From Streptomyces sp. APSN-46.1 (GTDB taxonomy: Bacteria > Actinomycetota > Actinomycetes > Streptomycetales > Streptomycetaceae), in assembly GCF_022815725.1 (NCBI RefSeq), contig NZ_JALGRF010000001.1, positions 310,001-374,000 on the forward strand: 64,000 nucleotides of DNA. The letters are read 5' to 3'. Both the position numbers and the translations under genes were made by a program. The notes under the pieces were generated by a model. That model searched no databases. It was not told the DNA's origin and saw only the letters and a program-made list of their open reading frames with translations. Below, one piece after another: positions 28,877-37,706 of the stretch (position 1 is its first letter; every line of letters starts with the position of its first letter).

Positions 28877-30271
28877 TCAGTCGGCGGCCCGCCAGACGGT
28901 GGTGACATTGCAGAACTCGCGGATGCCGTGCCCGGACAACTCCCGGCCGTATCCCGAGCGTTTGACGCCGCCGAACGGCAGCGCCGGGTGCGAGGCGGTC
29001 ATGCCGTTGATGTAGATCCCGCCGGCCTGCAGATCACGGACGAACCGTTCGACGTCCTCGTCGCTGCGCGTCCACACGTTCGAACTGAGGCCGAAGGGCG
29101 TGTGGTTGGCACGCCGCACGGCTTCGTCGAGGTCCGCCACCCGGTAGAGCGTCGCCACGGGCCCGAAGGTCTCCTCCTGGTCGACGCGCATCTCCGACGA
29201 GACGTCGGCGAGGACGGTGGGTTCGTAGAACCAGCCCCGTTCCAGCCCCGGCGGACGCCGTCCGCCGCACAGTACGGTCGCACCGCCGCGTACCGCGTCC
29301 TCGACCAGCTCCTCCAGATCGGCGCGGCCCTGCTCGGTGGCGAGCGGCCCGACCTCGGTGGAATCGAGCAGCGGGTCGCCGACGCTGAGCGCCGCCATGC
29401 CGGCGGAGAAGCGCTCCGCGAACGCGTCGTACACGTCGGTGTGCACGATGAAGCGCTTGGCCGCGATGCAGGACTGCCCGTTGTTCTGGACCCGCGCGGT
29501 GACGGCGGTCTTCGCGGCCCGCTCGATGTCCGCCGAGGGCATCACGACGAACGGGTCACTTCCGCCCAGCTCCAGCACGGTCTTCTTGACCTCGTCACCC
29601 GCGACCGAGGCCACGGCGCGCCCCGCGGGCTCGCTGCCCGTCAGCGTCGCCGCCGCGACACGGGGATCGCGCAGGACCGACTCGACCGCGCCGGATCCGA
29701 TGAGCAGCGTCTGGAAGCAGCCGCGCGGATAGCCGGCCCGCTCGAAGAGACCGCCCAGGTAGAGGGCGGTCTGCGGGACATTGGAGGCGTGCTTGAGCAG
29801 GCCGACGTTGCCCGCCATCAGAGCGGGCGCGGCGAACCGCATGACCTGCCAGAGGGGGAAGTTCCACGGCATCACGGCGAGGATCACCCCGAGCGGCCGG
29901 TAATGCGCCCGGACGGCCGACGCACCGCTGTCGCGGACGTCGGCCTCGGCGGGGCGCTCGTCGGCCAGCAGGGACTCCGCGTGATCGGCGTACCAGCGCA
30001 TGGCCTTCACGCATTTGGCCGCCTCGGCGCGGGCGGCCGCCAGCGGCTTGCCCATCTCGATGGTCATGGTCCGCGCGATGTCCTCCCCCTCCGTCTCCAG
30101 CAGGTCCGCCGCCCGCTTCAGCAGGGCGGCCCGCTCGGCGAAGCCCGTCGTGCGGTACGAGCCGAAGGCCCGCGCGGCCTCGGCGAGACACCGTTCGATG
30201 TCGTCGGCGCCCAGGGGGTCATAGGTGCGTACCGTCTCACCTGTGGCGGGGTTGACCGTGGCGATGGCCAT
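28877..30271 (-). CDS. NAD(P)-dependent succinate-semialdehyde dehydrogenase-like enzyme
   Basis: A 464-residue aldehyde dehydrogenase. The catalytic Cys is in NNGQSCIAAKR near residue 268, the general base Glu in LELGGSDPFVV near 233, and the C-terminal FGGVKRSGYGREL is conserved. The overall sequence fits the SSADH (GabD-like) class, which oxidises succinate semialdehyde to succinate in GABA breakdown; other aldehydes are possible. The ATG at 30271 follows GAGGAGGAGG. Its start lies inside the 3' end of the CapA-like gene, so they are co-transcribed and overlap by 35 bp. Confidence 0.86.
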   Translation of the reverse strand: MAIATVNPATGETVRTYDPLGADDIERCLAEAARAFGSYRTTGFAERAALLKRAADLLETEGEDIARTMTIEMGKPLAAARAEAAKCVKAMRWYADHAESLLADERPAEADVRDSGASAVRAHYRPLGVILAVMPWNFPLWQVMRFAAPALMAGNVGLLKHASNVPQTALYLGGLFERAGYPRGCFQTLLIGSGAVESVLRDPRVAAATLTGSEPAGRAVASVAGDEVKKTVLELGGSDPFVVMPSADIERAAKTAVTARVQNNGQSCIAAKRFIVHTDVYDAFAERFSAGMAALSVGDPLLDSTEVGPLATEQGRADLEELVEDAVRGGATVLCGGRRPPGLERGWFYEPTVLADVSSEMRVDQEETFGPVATLYRVADLDEAVRRANHTPFGLSSNVWTRSDEDVERFVRDLQAGGIYINGMTASHPALPFGGVKRSGYGRELSGHGIREFCNVTTVWRAAD

Positions 30272-31466
30272 CGTCGCCTCCTCCTCTTCGTGGCTCGGCA
30301 GCCTTCTCGACCCTGCCCCCTGGGGGAGGGTCGCGCAACGCGGGGCCGTCTGCCGCCGGGGTGACACGGAGCGTGCCGTCCGGATCGCGCCCGACGCGGG
30401 CGCCGAAGCCGCGGCAGATCCGGGCCAGCACCTCGTCCAGCCACCGGGAGTCCGCGTCCGAGGCCCGGCACAGCCGCAGCCGACGCGACCGCAGGGGCAC
30501 GACGCGGACGTCCTGGAGCAGTCCGGTGCCGGGGTCCACCGCGACCAGGTACAGCAGCCGCAGGTCGTCCCGGAACTCCTCGTAACCGCCGATGCCCTCG
30601 TAGTCGTTGACGAGGTCGCCGCAGCCGTAGGTGATGAACCTCCCCCGGTACACCTCCATGGGGCGGGGATGGTGCGAAGAGTGCCCGTGCACGACGTCCG
30701 CGCCGCCGTCGATGAGCGCGTGCGCGCATCGGACCTGGTCGCGCGGGACGCCGTAGCCCCAGTTGGAACCCCAGTGGACCGACACGACGGTGAGGTCCCC
30801 GGGCCGTTTCACGCTCCGCATCCGCTCCACCACCTCGGCGGCGGCCGCCTGCGACGCCTCGGCCGCGAAGGCGACCCCGGAGCGCTCGGCCGTGGCGGCC
30901 CAGCCCGGCGGAATCCCGCTGGAGGCCATGCCCACGGCGTGGACCACCACCCGCGTGCCGTCCGCCAGCGGGACGGCGGCGGGCCGCTGCGCCTCGGCGA
31001 GGTTCCGTCCCGCCCCCGCCGTCCGCAGACCCGCCGCGGCCAGCGCGTCGAGGGTGTCCCCGAGCCCGCTGCGGCCGTAGTCCAGGACGTGGTTGTTGGC
31101 GAGGACGCACACGTCCGGATGGGCCATGAGCAGGCACGGCAGGTTGGCGGGATGCATCCGGTACAGGACGGCCTTGCCGTGTGTGCTTTCGTCACTCCGC
31201 GTGACGGACGTCTCCAGATTGAGGATCCGCACGTCGGGCGCCGCCGCGTCGAGCACCTTCAGGGCCTCGCCCCACGGCCAGGAGAAACCGACCGGCCGCT
31301 GCGGCAGCGCGCCGCCGACGGCCTCGGCCAGCTCCACGTACGTGCGGGCGTCCCGTACGTACGCCTCCTCCAGGGCCGGATCCCCGGGGTGCGGCAGGAT
31401 CTGGTCGATGCCGCGGCCGAGCATCACATCCCCGCAGAGACACAGCAGGAGCCGCTCGCCGCCCAT
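30237..31466 (-). CDS. CapA-family protein (PGA_cap metallophosphatase fold)
   Basis: A 409-residue cytoplasmic protein with no signal peptide. The PGA_cap motifs are all present: LCGDVMLGRG, ILNLETSVT, LANNHVLDYG, VSVHWGSNW, and HGHSSHHPRPMEVYRGRFITYGCGDLVNDYE-like metal-site residues (HGHSSHHP) near residue 235. CapA helps make polyglutamate capsules in Bacillus, but in actinomycetes the fold is used in other roles. It heads a minus-strand operon with the semialdehyde dehydrogenase. Its C-terminal 50 residues are Arg/Pro/Gly-rich and may be disordered. Confidence 0.85.
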   Translation of the reverse strand: MGGERLLLCLCGDVMLGRGIDQILPHPGDPALEEAYVRDARTYVELAEAVGGALPQRPVGFSWPWGEALKVLDAAAPDVRILNLETSVTRSDESTHGKAVLYRMHPANLPCLLMAHPDVCVLANNHVLDYGRSGLGDTLDALAAAGLRTAGAGRNLAEAQRPAAVPLADGTRVVVHAVGMASSGIPPGWAATAERSGVAFAAEASQAAAAEVVERMRSVKRPGDLTVVSVHWGSNWGYGVPRDQVRCAHALIDGGADVVHGHSSHHPRPMEVYRGRFITYGCGDLVNDYEGIGGYEEFRDDLRLLYLVAVDPGTGLLQDVRVVPLRSRRLRLCRASDADSRWLDEVLARICRGFGARVGRDPDGTLRVTPAADGPALRDPPPGGRVEKAAEPRRGGGDDGHRHGQPRHR

Positions 31467-31517
31467 GACTCCAGGCTAGAACGCCCGCATGCGGCCGGGC
31501 GAGGAGAGGGCGGGCGG

Positions 31518-31547
31518 GCGAGGACAGGCCCGGCGAGGACAGGCCCG
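31518..31547. repeat. 15-bp direct tandem duplication
   Basis: GCGAGGACAGGCCCG is present twice in a row (31518-31532 and 31533-31547) in the gap between the divergent CapA-like and polX genes. It looks like a recent slippage event and could alter promoter spacing. Confidence 0.7.
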
Positions 31548-31570
31548 GCGATGGGAGGCACCCTGGAGAT

Positions 31571-33310
31571 ATGGCCAGGGCCAACGAACAGGTCGAGGCG
31601 ATGCTCCAGGAGTACGCCGACCTGATCGCGATCACCGGCGGGGACGCCTTCAAGGCACGGGCGTACGAAAAGGCCGCCCGCGCCATCGGCAGCCACCCGG
31701 CCGACGTCGCCCAGCTCGACGCCAAGGGCCTGCGGGAGATCCCCAACGTCGGCCGCTCGATCGCCGACAAGGTCGTCGAGTACCTGCGCACCGGGAACGT
31801 CCCCGAGCTCGAATCCGCCAGGGCCTCGATCCCCGCGGGCGTGCGCGAGCTGATCCGGATCCCCGGGCTGGGACCCCGCAAGGCCATGGTCCTGTACCAG
31901 GAACTCGGCATCTCCTCCGTGGAGGAGCTACGGGACGCCATCCAGGAGGAGCGGCTGCGCGACCTGAAGGGCTTCGGCGAACGGACCGAGCAGAACATCC
32001 TCCACGGCATCTCCATGATCCAGACCGCCGGCACCCGCATCCTCATCGGCGCCGCCATGGAGCTCGCCGAGGAGATCGTCTCCGAGATGTCCCGGATCCC
32101 GGGATGCGTACGGTGCGCCTACGCCGGTTCGCTGCGCCGGATGCGGGAGACGATCGGGGACCTCGACATCCTGGTGGCGGCGGAGGAGTCGGCGCCGTTC
32201 ATGACGGCGCTCGCCGGGCTCCCGTACACGGCCGAGGTCATCGCGCACGGCGCGAAGAAGACGTCCATCCGCACCACCACCGGCCTCCAGGTCGATCTGC
32301 GGGTCCTGCCCCCGGCCTCCTGGGGAGCGGGACTGCAGTACTTCACCGGGTCCAAGGCGCACAACGTCCGCACCCGCGCGCTCGCCGTGCGGCAGGGGCT
32401 CAAGCTCTCCGAGTACGGGCTCTTCGACGCCGAGAGCGGCGAGAACCTCGCCTCGGAGACGGAGGAGGAGATCTACGCCCGCCTCGGCCTGCCCTGGATC
32501 CCGCCGCCCCTGCGCGAGGACCGCGGGGAGATCGCGGCCGCACTGCGCGGCGAACTCCCCGCCCTGGTGGCGGACGCCGACATCAGGGGAGACCTGCACA
32601 CACACACCGACCTCACCGACGGCCTCGCCTCCCTGGAGGACATGGTCGCGGCCGCCGCCGCGCGCGGATACGCGTACTACGCCGTCACCGACCACGCGCC
32701 GGACCTCGCCATGCAGCGCATGACCAAGGAGAAGATCCTCGCGCAGCGCGAGCGGGTCCGCGCCCTCGACCGCACCGTCCACGGGATGCGGCTGCTGCAC
32801 GGCACGGAACTCAACATCGGCGCGGACGGCGGGCTGGACTGGCCCGACGCGTTCCTCGCCGACTTCGACCTGTGCGTGGCCTCGGTGCACTCCCATTTCA
32901 ACCAGAGCCGACGGGACATGACCCGGCGCCTCATCCGCGCCTGCGAGAACCCGTACGTCGCCGTCATCGGCCACCCCACGACCCGGCGGATCGGCAGACG
33001 CCCCGGCGTGGACGCCGACTTCGACGCGGTCTTCGCGGCCTGCGCGCGTACCGGCACCGTCCTGGAGGTCAACGCGCACCCGGACCGGCTCGATCTGTGC
33101 GACGAGGACATCCTGCGGGCCAGAGCCCACGGGGTGAAGTTCGCGGTGGACTCGGACGCGCACTCCACCACGCATCTGCCGTACCTGCGGTACGGGGTGG
33201 GCACGGCGCAGCGCGGGTGGCTGACGAAGGAGGACGTCGTCAACGCCTGGCCGTACTCCCGCCTGCAACGCTTCCTGCGCGAGAAGCGACAGCTCCGGGC
33301 GGCGGGGTGA
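31571..33310 (+). CDS. polX: DNA polymerase/3'-5' exonuclease PolX
   Basis: A 579-residue PolX. The N-terminal helix-hairpin-helix region (residues 5-130, with IPNVGRSIADKV and IPGLGPRKAMVL) grips DNA. The Pol beta palm carries GSLRRMRETIGDLDIL near residue 186, where the two Asp bind Mg. From about 335 the PHP domain follows (GDLHTHTDLTDG at 340, HGTELNIGADG, DSDAH), giving exonuclease activity. Length matches bacterial PolX (~570). It acts in gap filling and base-excision repair. ATG 31571 follows GGAG. Neighbouring repair genes are not seen. Confidence 0.93.
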   Translation: MARANEQVEAMLQEYADLIAITGGDAFKARAYEKAARAIGSHPADVAQLDAKGLREIPNVGRSIADKVVEYLRTGNVPELESARASIPAGVRELIRIPGLGPRKAMVLYQELGISSVEELRDAIQEERLRDLKGFGERTEQNILHGISMIQTAGTRILIGAAMELAEEIVSEMSRIPGCVRCAYAGSLRRMRETIGDLDILVAAEESAPFMTALAGLPYTAEVIAHGAKKTSIRTTTGLQVDLRVLPPASWGAGLQYFTGSKAHNVRTRALAVRQGLKLSEYGLFDAESGENLASETEEEIYARLGLPWIPPPLREDRGEIAAALRGELPALVADADIRGDLHTHTDLTDGLASLEDMVAAAAARGYAYYAVTDHAPDLAMQRMTKEKILAQRERVRALDRTVHGMRLLHGTELNIGADGGLDWPDAFLADFDLCVASVHSHFNQSRRDMTRRLIRACENPYVAVIGHPTTRRIGRRPGVDADFDAVFAACARTGTVLEVNAHPDRLDLCDEDILRARAHGVKFAVDSDAHSTTHLPYLRYGVGTAQRGWLTKEDVVNAWPYSRLQRFLREKRQLRAAG

Positions 33311-33326
33311 TGCGAACCGGCCCGCG

Positions 33327-34079
33327 TCAGCGTTGGGGCGGGCGGGGGAGGGGCACCAAACGGCTGAATGCCCGGGCGTCGATCACCGCTGCTCCGCCCA
33401 CGTCGTTGTTGAAATAGGCGAAGACGTCCGCCTCCTCCGGCCAGGCGTCGGCGATCCGGCGCGCCCAGGACCGCAGGGCCGTCCGGCCGTACCGGGGCGC
33501 GGGTCGGGCGCGGCCCGCGTGGAAACGGAGGTAGCCCCAGTCGGTGGTCCGCCACACCGGTGTCACGGGCCGCGATTCCCGGTCGGCCCAGCACAGGGCC
33601 GCTCCCCGCGCGGTGAGCACCGCCCGTGTGTCCGCCGTCCACCACGACTCGTGCCGGGGTTCGACGGCGATGCGCGTACCCGCGGGGAAGGCGGCGAGGC
33701 AGGCGTCCAGTGCGGCCGGGTCGCCTCGCAGGGTGGGCGGCAGCTGGAGGAGGATGGGACCGAGGCGGTCACCCAAGGCAGCGGCGTGCGCCATGAGCCG
33801 GTGGACCGGTTCCTCCGGCTCGCGCAACCGCTTGATGTGCGTCAGGTATCGGCTGGCCTTGACCGCGATGACGAAGCCGGGCGGAGTGCGCTCACGCCAC
33901 TGGGCGAAGGTCTCCGGGGACGGCAGCCTGTAGAAGGCGTTGTTGCTCTCCACGGTGCGGAAATGCGCCGCGTACTCCTCCAGCCACAGCCGCTGTGGCC
34001 GGTCGGGCGGATAGAGGATCCCGGACCAGTCCCGGTACTGCCACCCGGAGGTGCCGACGTAGACGGCCATATCGTCCAT
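33327..34079 (-). CDS. DUF72 family protein
   Basis: A 250-residue TIM-barrel protein of the DUF72/YecE class. Family marks are VGTSGWQYRDWSGILYP near the start, VESNNAFYRLPSPETFAQW, FVIAVKASRYLTHIKRL, AVEPRHESWW, and VFAYFNNDVGGAAV near the end. The biochemical role is unknown. It ends 16 bp from the end of polX and is convergent with it. The start is ATG 34079; an in-frame ATG at 34070 is nearly as likely. Confidence 0.9.
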   Translation of the reverse strand: MDDMAVYVGTSGWQYRDWSGILYPPDRPQRLWLEEYAAHFRTVESNNAFYRLPSPETFAQWRERTPPGFVIAVKASRYLTHIKRLREPEEPVHRLMAHAAALGDRLGPILLQLPPTLRGDPAALDACLAAFPAGTRIAVEPRHESWWTADTRAVLTARGAALCWADRESRPVTPVWRTTDWGYLRFHAGRARPAPRYGRTALRSWARRIADAWPEEADVFAYFNNDVGGAAVIDARAFSRLVPLPRPPQR

Positions 34080-34132
34080 GCTGCCCCAGGCGGGCCGTCG
34101 GCGCCCGGCCGTACACAGCCCGGGGGAGCCGT

Positions 34133-34144
34133 TAGCGTGGGTGT
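34133..34144 (+). promoter_or_regulatory. Probable -10 element for a leaderless transcript
   Basis: TAGCGT at 34133-34138 lies six bases before the GTG at 34145 with no ribosome site, the same arrangement as at 3935-3946. Confidence 0.4.
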
Positions 34145-35083
34145 GTGGACGCGACCACCAGGGGCGGACCCGGTGTCCGGGGCGTCTTCGAGGTCGGGAG
34201 CACGCCGCGGACCGCCGTCGCGTGGCTTCCCCCCTCGGAACTCTGGCCCGCGATCCAGCGCATCCGCGAAGAGCACGATCCGCAGATCCGGCGGTGGCCG
34301 CCGCATGTGAACCTGCTCTTCGGCTTCGTCCCGGAGTCTGACTTCGAGGCGGCCGTTCCGCTGCTGGCGGTCGCCGCCGCCGAGCGTGCGCCGTTCGGCA
34401 TCAGGCTGAGCGGCGTGCACAGTTTCCGGCACCGCGACTACGCGACCGTGTGGCTCGACCCCGCCGCGGCCGACCCGGCCCCTTGGGCCGGGCTCCGACG
34501 CGCTTTGCTGGAGCGCTTCCCGCTGTGCCGCGGCCGCTCCGCCCGCTTCACGCCGCACCTTTCCCTCGGACGGACCCGGGATCCGCACCGACTGGCCGCG
34601 GAGTGTGCCGCGCGGTTGGGCAGTATGTCCACGCAGGTGGACGAGTTCGTCGTGCTCTCGCGCCGCGGCCCGGAGCGGATGTGTCCACGCGCCACGATCG
34701 CCCTCGGGACGGGCGAGGTGCGGTGGCAGCCCGACCCGCGGACCGCTCCACCGGGCACGCCGCCCTCGCACCGGCAGAACGCCGCGTGGGCCGTACTGAC
34801 CGTGTACGCGAGGCCGGGCGAAGAGCTCGGCGCGAGCCTGGACCGCGTACGCGAGCAGCTTCCCGTACTGCTCACCGCCCTGGCGGAGGCGGGAACGGCA
34901 GACGCCCGCGCGTGGCCCCGTCCGTTCGACACCGGCGCGGACTGGGCCCGGTTGGCGATCGGCCTCGGGCGCACGCCGCCGGACGGGGCCCGGCTCGCCG
35001 AAGTCGCCGCCGGCTGGGTGGGCCGGCTGCCCGGCGTAGAGATCGAGCGGGCAGAGGGCGGCGCCGTCCCCACGCTCCACTGA
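34145..35083 (+). CDS. 2'-5' RNA ligase-like (2H phosphoesterase) protein with C-terminal extension
   Basis: A 312-residue protein. Residues 1-195 form the 2H phosphoesterase fold, with the two H-x-[ST]-x-like motifs HVNL ([11 protein letters not shown]) and HLSL ([11 protein letters not shown]) that hold the catalytic histidines. The remaining 115 residues are a separate alpha/beta stretch I cannot name. Such proteins hydrolyse cyclic phosphates or act as ligases in RNA processing. The first motif has Asn rather than Thr/Ser after the Val, so activity is not certain. GTG start, apparently leaderless. Confidence 0.75.
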   Translation: MDATTRGGPGVRGVFEVGSTPRTAVAWLPPSELWPAIQRIREEHDPQIRRWPPHVNLLFGFVPESDFEAAVPLLAVAAAERAPFGIRLSGVHSFRHRDYATVWLDPAAADPAPWAGLRRALLERFPLCRGRSARFTPHLSLGRTRDPHRLAAECAARLGSMSTQVDEFVVLSRRGPERMCPRATIALGTGEVRWQPDPRTAPPGTPPSHRQNAAWAVLTVYARPGEELGASLDRVREQLPVLLTALAEAGTADARAWPRPFDTGADWARLAIGLGRTPPDGARLAEVAAGWVGRLPGVEIERAEGGAVPTLH

Positions 35084-35175
35084 CCCCGCCCCCACGCCGC
35101 TCGTGCTGTACCCGCAAGCTGGCTGTTGACCCTCGACTTGGTGGAGGGCTCAGAGTTCTGGGTGTGGAGAACGAG

Positions 35176-35554
35176 ATGCGCAGTATCGGTGAGATGGCCC
35201 GGGACAGCGGACTGAGCGGCGGCCGGCCAGTGCCTGGATCACGACTTTCCTGATTACCGTCGCCTCGTCCGCCTGCCCGCGGGGCGCCGTGCCCTTGTCG
35301 ATGTCCCCGCTTTCCGGGAGGCGTTGGCAACCGGCCGAGGGCGCGGTGACCGTCTGCGAAGACGGTGACGACGGTCAGGACCACGTCGCCGTCAACCGCG
35401 AGTTCCTGCTGCACGCCCTCGCCGCCGGAGCCCGGGACCAACTGGTCCTGGAGTTCGGCGCCCCTACGGCGCCCCTACGGCGCCCCTGGCGATCCGTCGG
35501 ACCGACACCGAGGACACCTTTTCGATGCTGATGCCGGTCCGCCTGGAGAGGTGA
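35176..35554 (+). pseudogene. Decayed MerR-family regulator with a beta-clamp-like C-terminus
   Basis: Three pieces in different frames remain. ATG 35176 reads MRSIGEMARDSGLS, the start of a MerR helix-turn-helix. From 35231 another frame reads CLDHDFPDYRRLVRLPAGRR, and the next piece reads GAVTVCEDGDDGQDHVAVN. After an 11-bp tandem insertion the frame changes again and ends LAIRRTDTEDTFSMLMPVRLER (stop 35552-35554). These pieces resemble Streptomyces MerR regulators whose C-terminus looks like part of the DNA polymerase clamp. Most of the DNA-binding and dimer region is gone, so it cannot work. Confidence 0.75.
35456..35487. repeat. 11-bp tandem repeat, about 2.9 copies
   Basis: CGGCGCCCCTA repeats at 35456, 35467 and 35478. 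The insertion lies inside the decayed MerR gene and shifts its frame, so slippage helped inactivate it. Confidence 0.75.
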
Positions 35555-35557
35555 GGC

Positions 35558-36226
35558 CTATGCGGCGGTCCCGCTGTCCACGGGCAGGTCGGCCAGGCGC
35601 CACTCCAGCATCCCGTCGGTCAGCCGGACCGCCTTGCGGCCCCGCTCGTGCAGCAGGCGTACGGCGTCGTGGGCCAGGACGCAGTACTCGCCCCGGCAGT
35701 AGGCGACGACCTCGGTGTCCGCGGGCAGCTCGGCGACGCGGTCGGCGAGTTCCTCAAGGGGGATGGACAGGGCGCCGGGGATGTGGCCGGCCGCGTACTC
35801 CGCGGCGGGACGTACGTCCAGGACGACTACTTCGCCGGCCTTCGCGCGGGTGAGCAGTTCCTCGCGCCCGACCGCTTCCGGCTGGTCGTCGCCGAGATAG
35901 GCGGTGCGGGCGGCCTCGACGCCCGCCTGGTGGGTCTGGGCGACCCGGCGCAGCAGCGCGTAGAGGGCGGCGACGTCGTCTCCGGCCAGGCGGTAGTGGA
36001 TGCGTACGCCCTCGCGGCGGGTGGTGACCAGTCCGGCCTGCTTGAGGGTCTGCAGATGCGCCGACGCGGTGGTGAGATTCAGCCCCGCGGCCTTCGCCAG
36101 AGCATCGACCGTCCGCTCGCCCTGAGCCAGCAGGTCGAGCAGTTCCAGACGTTTTCCACTGCTCAGCGCCTTACCCGTGTGAGCGAAGGCGTCGTACAGC
36201 GCCGACTTCCGTGCGGCATCTCCCAT
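35558..36226 (-). CDS. ArsR-family repressor fused to a rhodanese domain
   Basis: A 222-residue protein. Residues 10-95 are an ArsR winged helix (LSSGKRLELLDLLAQGERTVDALAKAAGLNLTTASAHLQTLKQAGLV). Residues 115-215 are a rhodanese with the active loop AYCRGEYCVLAHDAV, so the first Cys could carry a persulfide. The fusion suggests a repressor that senses sulfane sulfur. ATG 36226 has GGAGG seven bases before it; the frame is open upstream but without a ribosome site. It is divergent from the MBL-rhodanese gene, its likely target. Confidence 0.88.
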   Translation of the reverse strand: MGDAARKSALYDAFAHTGKALSSGKRLELLDLLAQGERTVDALAKAAGLNLTTASAHLQTLKQAGLVTTRREGVRIHYRLAGDDVAALYALLRRVAQTHQAGVEAARTAYLGDDQPEAVGREELLTRAKAGEVVVLDVRPAAEYAAGHIPGALSIPLEELADRVAELPADTEVVAYCRGEYCVLAHDAVRLLHERGRKAVRLTDGMLEWRLADLPVDSGTAA

Positions 36227-36240
36227 AGCATCCTCCATAG

Positions 36241-36268
36241 ATCCATGGAATATTGTAATTGCATCCAT
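36241..36268. promoter_or_regulatory. AT-rich operator-like region of the ArsR-rhodanese gene
   Basis: ATCCATGG occurs twice (36241-36248 and 36263-36270) around an AT-rich core (GAATATTGTAATTGC), 15 bp upstream of the repressor start. CCATGG is itself a dyad. It lies between the divergent genes and is the best operator candidate. Confidence 0.5.
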
Positions 36269-36283
36269 GGGTGGGTGGGTGGG
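36269..36283 (+). promoter_or_regulatory. Four G-tracts, predicted G-quadruplex
   Basis: GGG-T-GGG-T-GGG-T-GGG at 36269-36283 on the plus strand, single-T loops, in the gap between the divergent ArsR-rhodanese and MBL-rhodanese genes. Such a run should fold into a very stable parallel quadruplex in DNA or, if transcribed, in the leader mRNA. Its role is inference. Confidence 0.6.
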
Positions 36284-36326
36284 TGCCGAGACCACTCGGC
36301 GCCTACCGTGGCAGAGGGAGGACCTC

Positions 36327-37706
36327 ATGGGCTTCGTCGACGATCATCTGATTCCGCTGGTCGACCAAGGTCTGGGCAACAGCGCCTACCTCGTCGACCT
36401 CGGCGACGGCCGGGCCCTGGCCGTGGACGCGAGCCGGGATCTGCGCGCCCTGCGCGCGGCGGCCGACCGGCGCGGCCTGACCGTCGCCTACGCCGCCGAC
36501 ACGCATCTGCACGCCGACTTCCTGTCCGGGGCGGTGCAGCTGGCTGCCGACGACGGCGCGACCGTACTGGCCTCCGCCGCGGGGGACCGCGCCTTCCCGC
36601 ACACCCCGCTCGCCGACGGCGAGGAGACCGATCTCGACGGCCTGACCCTGCGCGCGCTGGCCACCCCCGGCCACACCGACGAACACCTCTCCTTCCTGCT
36701 CCTGGACGGCACCCGCGAACTGGGCGTATTCACGGGCGGTTCGCTGATCGTCGGCTCGGCCGCCCGTACGGACCTCCTCGGCGCCGACCGAGCCGAGGAG
36801 CTGGCCCGCGCCCAGTACCACTCGCTGAGGCGACTGGCCGGGCTGCCGGACGGCACGGCGGTCTGGCCGACGCATGGCGCGGGCTCCTTCTGCTCCGCCC
36901 CGCCCGGTGCCGAACGCACCACCACCATCGGTGACCAGCGACGGGCCAACCCGCTGCTCGCCGCGCCGAACGAGGATGCCTTCGTCGCGCGGCTGCTGGG
37001 AAGCCTCGGCTCCTATCCCTCCTACTTCGACCGGCTCGGCGAGGCGAACCGGCGCGGGCCCGCGGTCCTCACCTCCGCCCCCGCGCTCACGGCGCTCTCC
37101 CCCGCGCAGGTCCGCGCTCTCCTCGGCGAGGGCGCTCATCTCGTCGACGTACGACGCGTGGTGGACTTCGCCCACGGCCACATCCCGGGAGCCGTCTCCA
37201 TCGCGCTGCGCGACCAGTTCGCCACCTGGCTGGGCTGGCTGCTGCCCGACGACACCCCGATCGTCTTCGTCGCCGCCCCCGGCCAGGACCTCGCCGAACT
37301 CACCTGGCAGGCACTGAAGATCGGGTACGAGCGGCTGGCCGGCCACCTCGACGGAGGCATGGAAGCCTGGACGGCCGACGGAGGCCGGCAGCAGCGCATC
37401 GAGCTGCTCCCCGCCGACCGTATCGCCGACCGTATCGCCGAGCGTCGTCCCGTACTCGACGTCCGGCAGCGCGCCGAGCACCTCGACGGACACATCCCGG
37501 ACGCGGTCCACATCGAACTCGGAGACCTCGCCGCGCGTTCCGCCGACGCCCCCGAGGGCGCCGTGGTCGCCTGCGGTCACGGCGAGCGCGCCATGACCGC
37601 CGCCAGCCTCCTCCAGCGCGCCGGACACCAGGACCTCGCCGTCCTCGACGGCGGGCCCGCCGACTGGGCCAAGGCCACCGGCCGAGCCCTGGAGGAGGGC
37701 GCGTGA
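36327..37706 (+). CDS. Metallo-beta-lactamase-fold hydrolase with two rhodanese domains (persulfide dioxygenase-like)
   Basis: A 459-residue protein. The MBL domain (residues 1-240) has DTHLHADFLSG (metal ligands) and TPGHTDEHLSF. Two rhodanese repeats follow: one at 250-355 (LVDVRRVVDFAHGHIPGAV) and one at 365-455 (VLDVRQRAEHLDGHIP). The second has CGHGERAMTA as its active loop, while the first has AAPGQ in that place and no Cys. The likely function is oxidation of glutathione or mycothiol persulfide to sulfite plus sulfur transfer. ATG 36327 has GGGAGG before it. It is coupled to the MFS gene by overlap. Confidence 0.85.
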   Translation: MGFVDDHLIPLVDQGLGNSAYLVDLGDGRALAVDASRDLRALRAAADRRGLTVAYAADTHLHADFLSGAVQLAADDGATVLASAAGDRAFPHTPLADGEETDLDGLTLRALATPGHTDEHLSFLLLDGTRELGVFTGGSLIVGSAARTDLLGADRAEELARAQYHSLRRLAGLPDGTAVWPTHGAGSFCSAPPGAERTTTIGDQRRANPLLAAPNEDAFVARLLGSLGSYPSYFDRLGEANRRGPAVLTSAPALTALSPAQVRALLGEGAHLVDVRRVVDFAHGHIPGAVSIALRDQFATWLGWLLPDDTPIVFVAAPGQDLAELTWQALKIGYERLAGHLDGGMEAWTADGGRQQRIELLPADRIADRIAERRPVLDVRQRAEHLDGHIPDAVHIELGDLAARSADAPEGAVVACGHGERAMTAASLLQRAGHQDLAVLDGGPADWAKATGRALEEGA

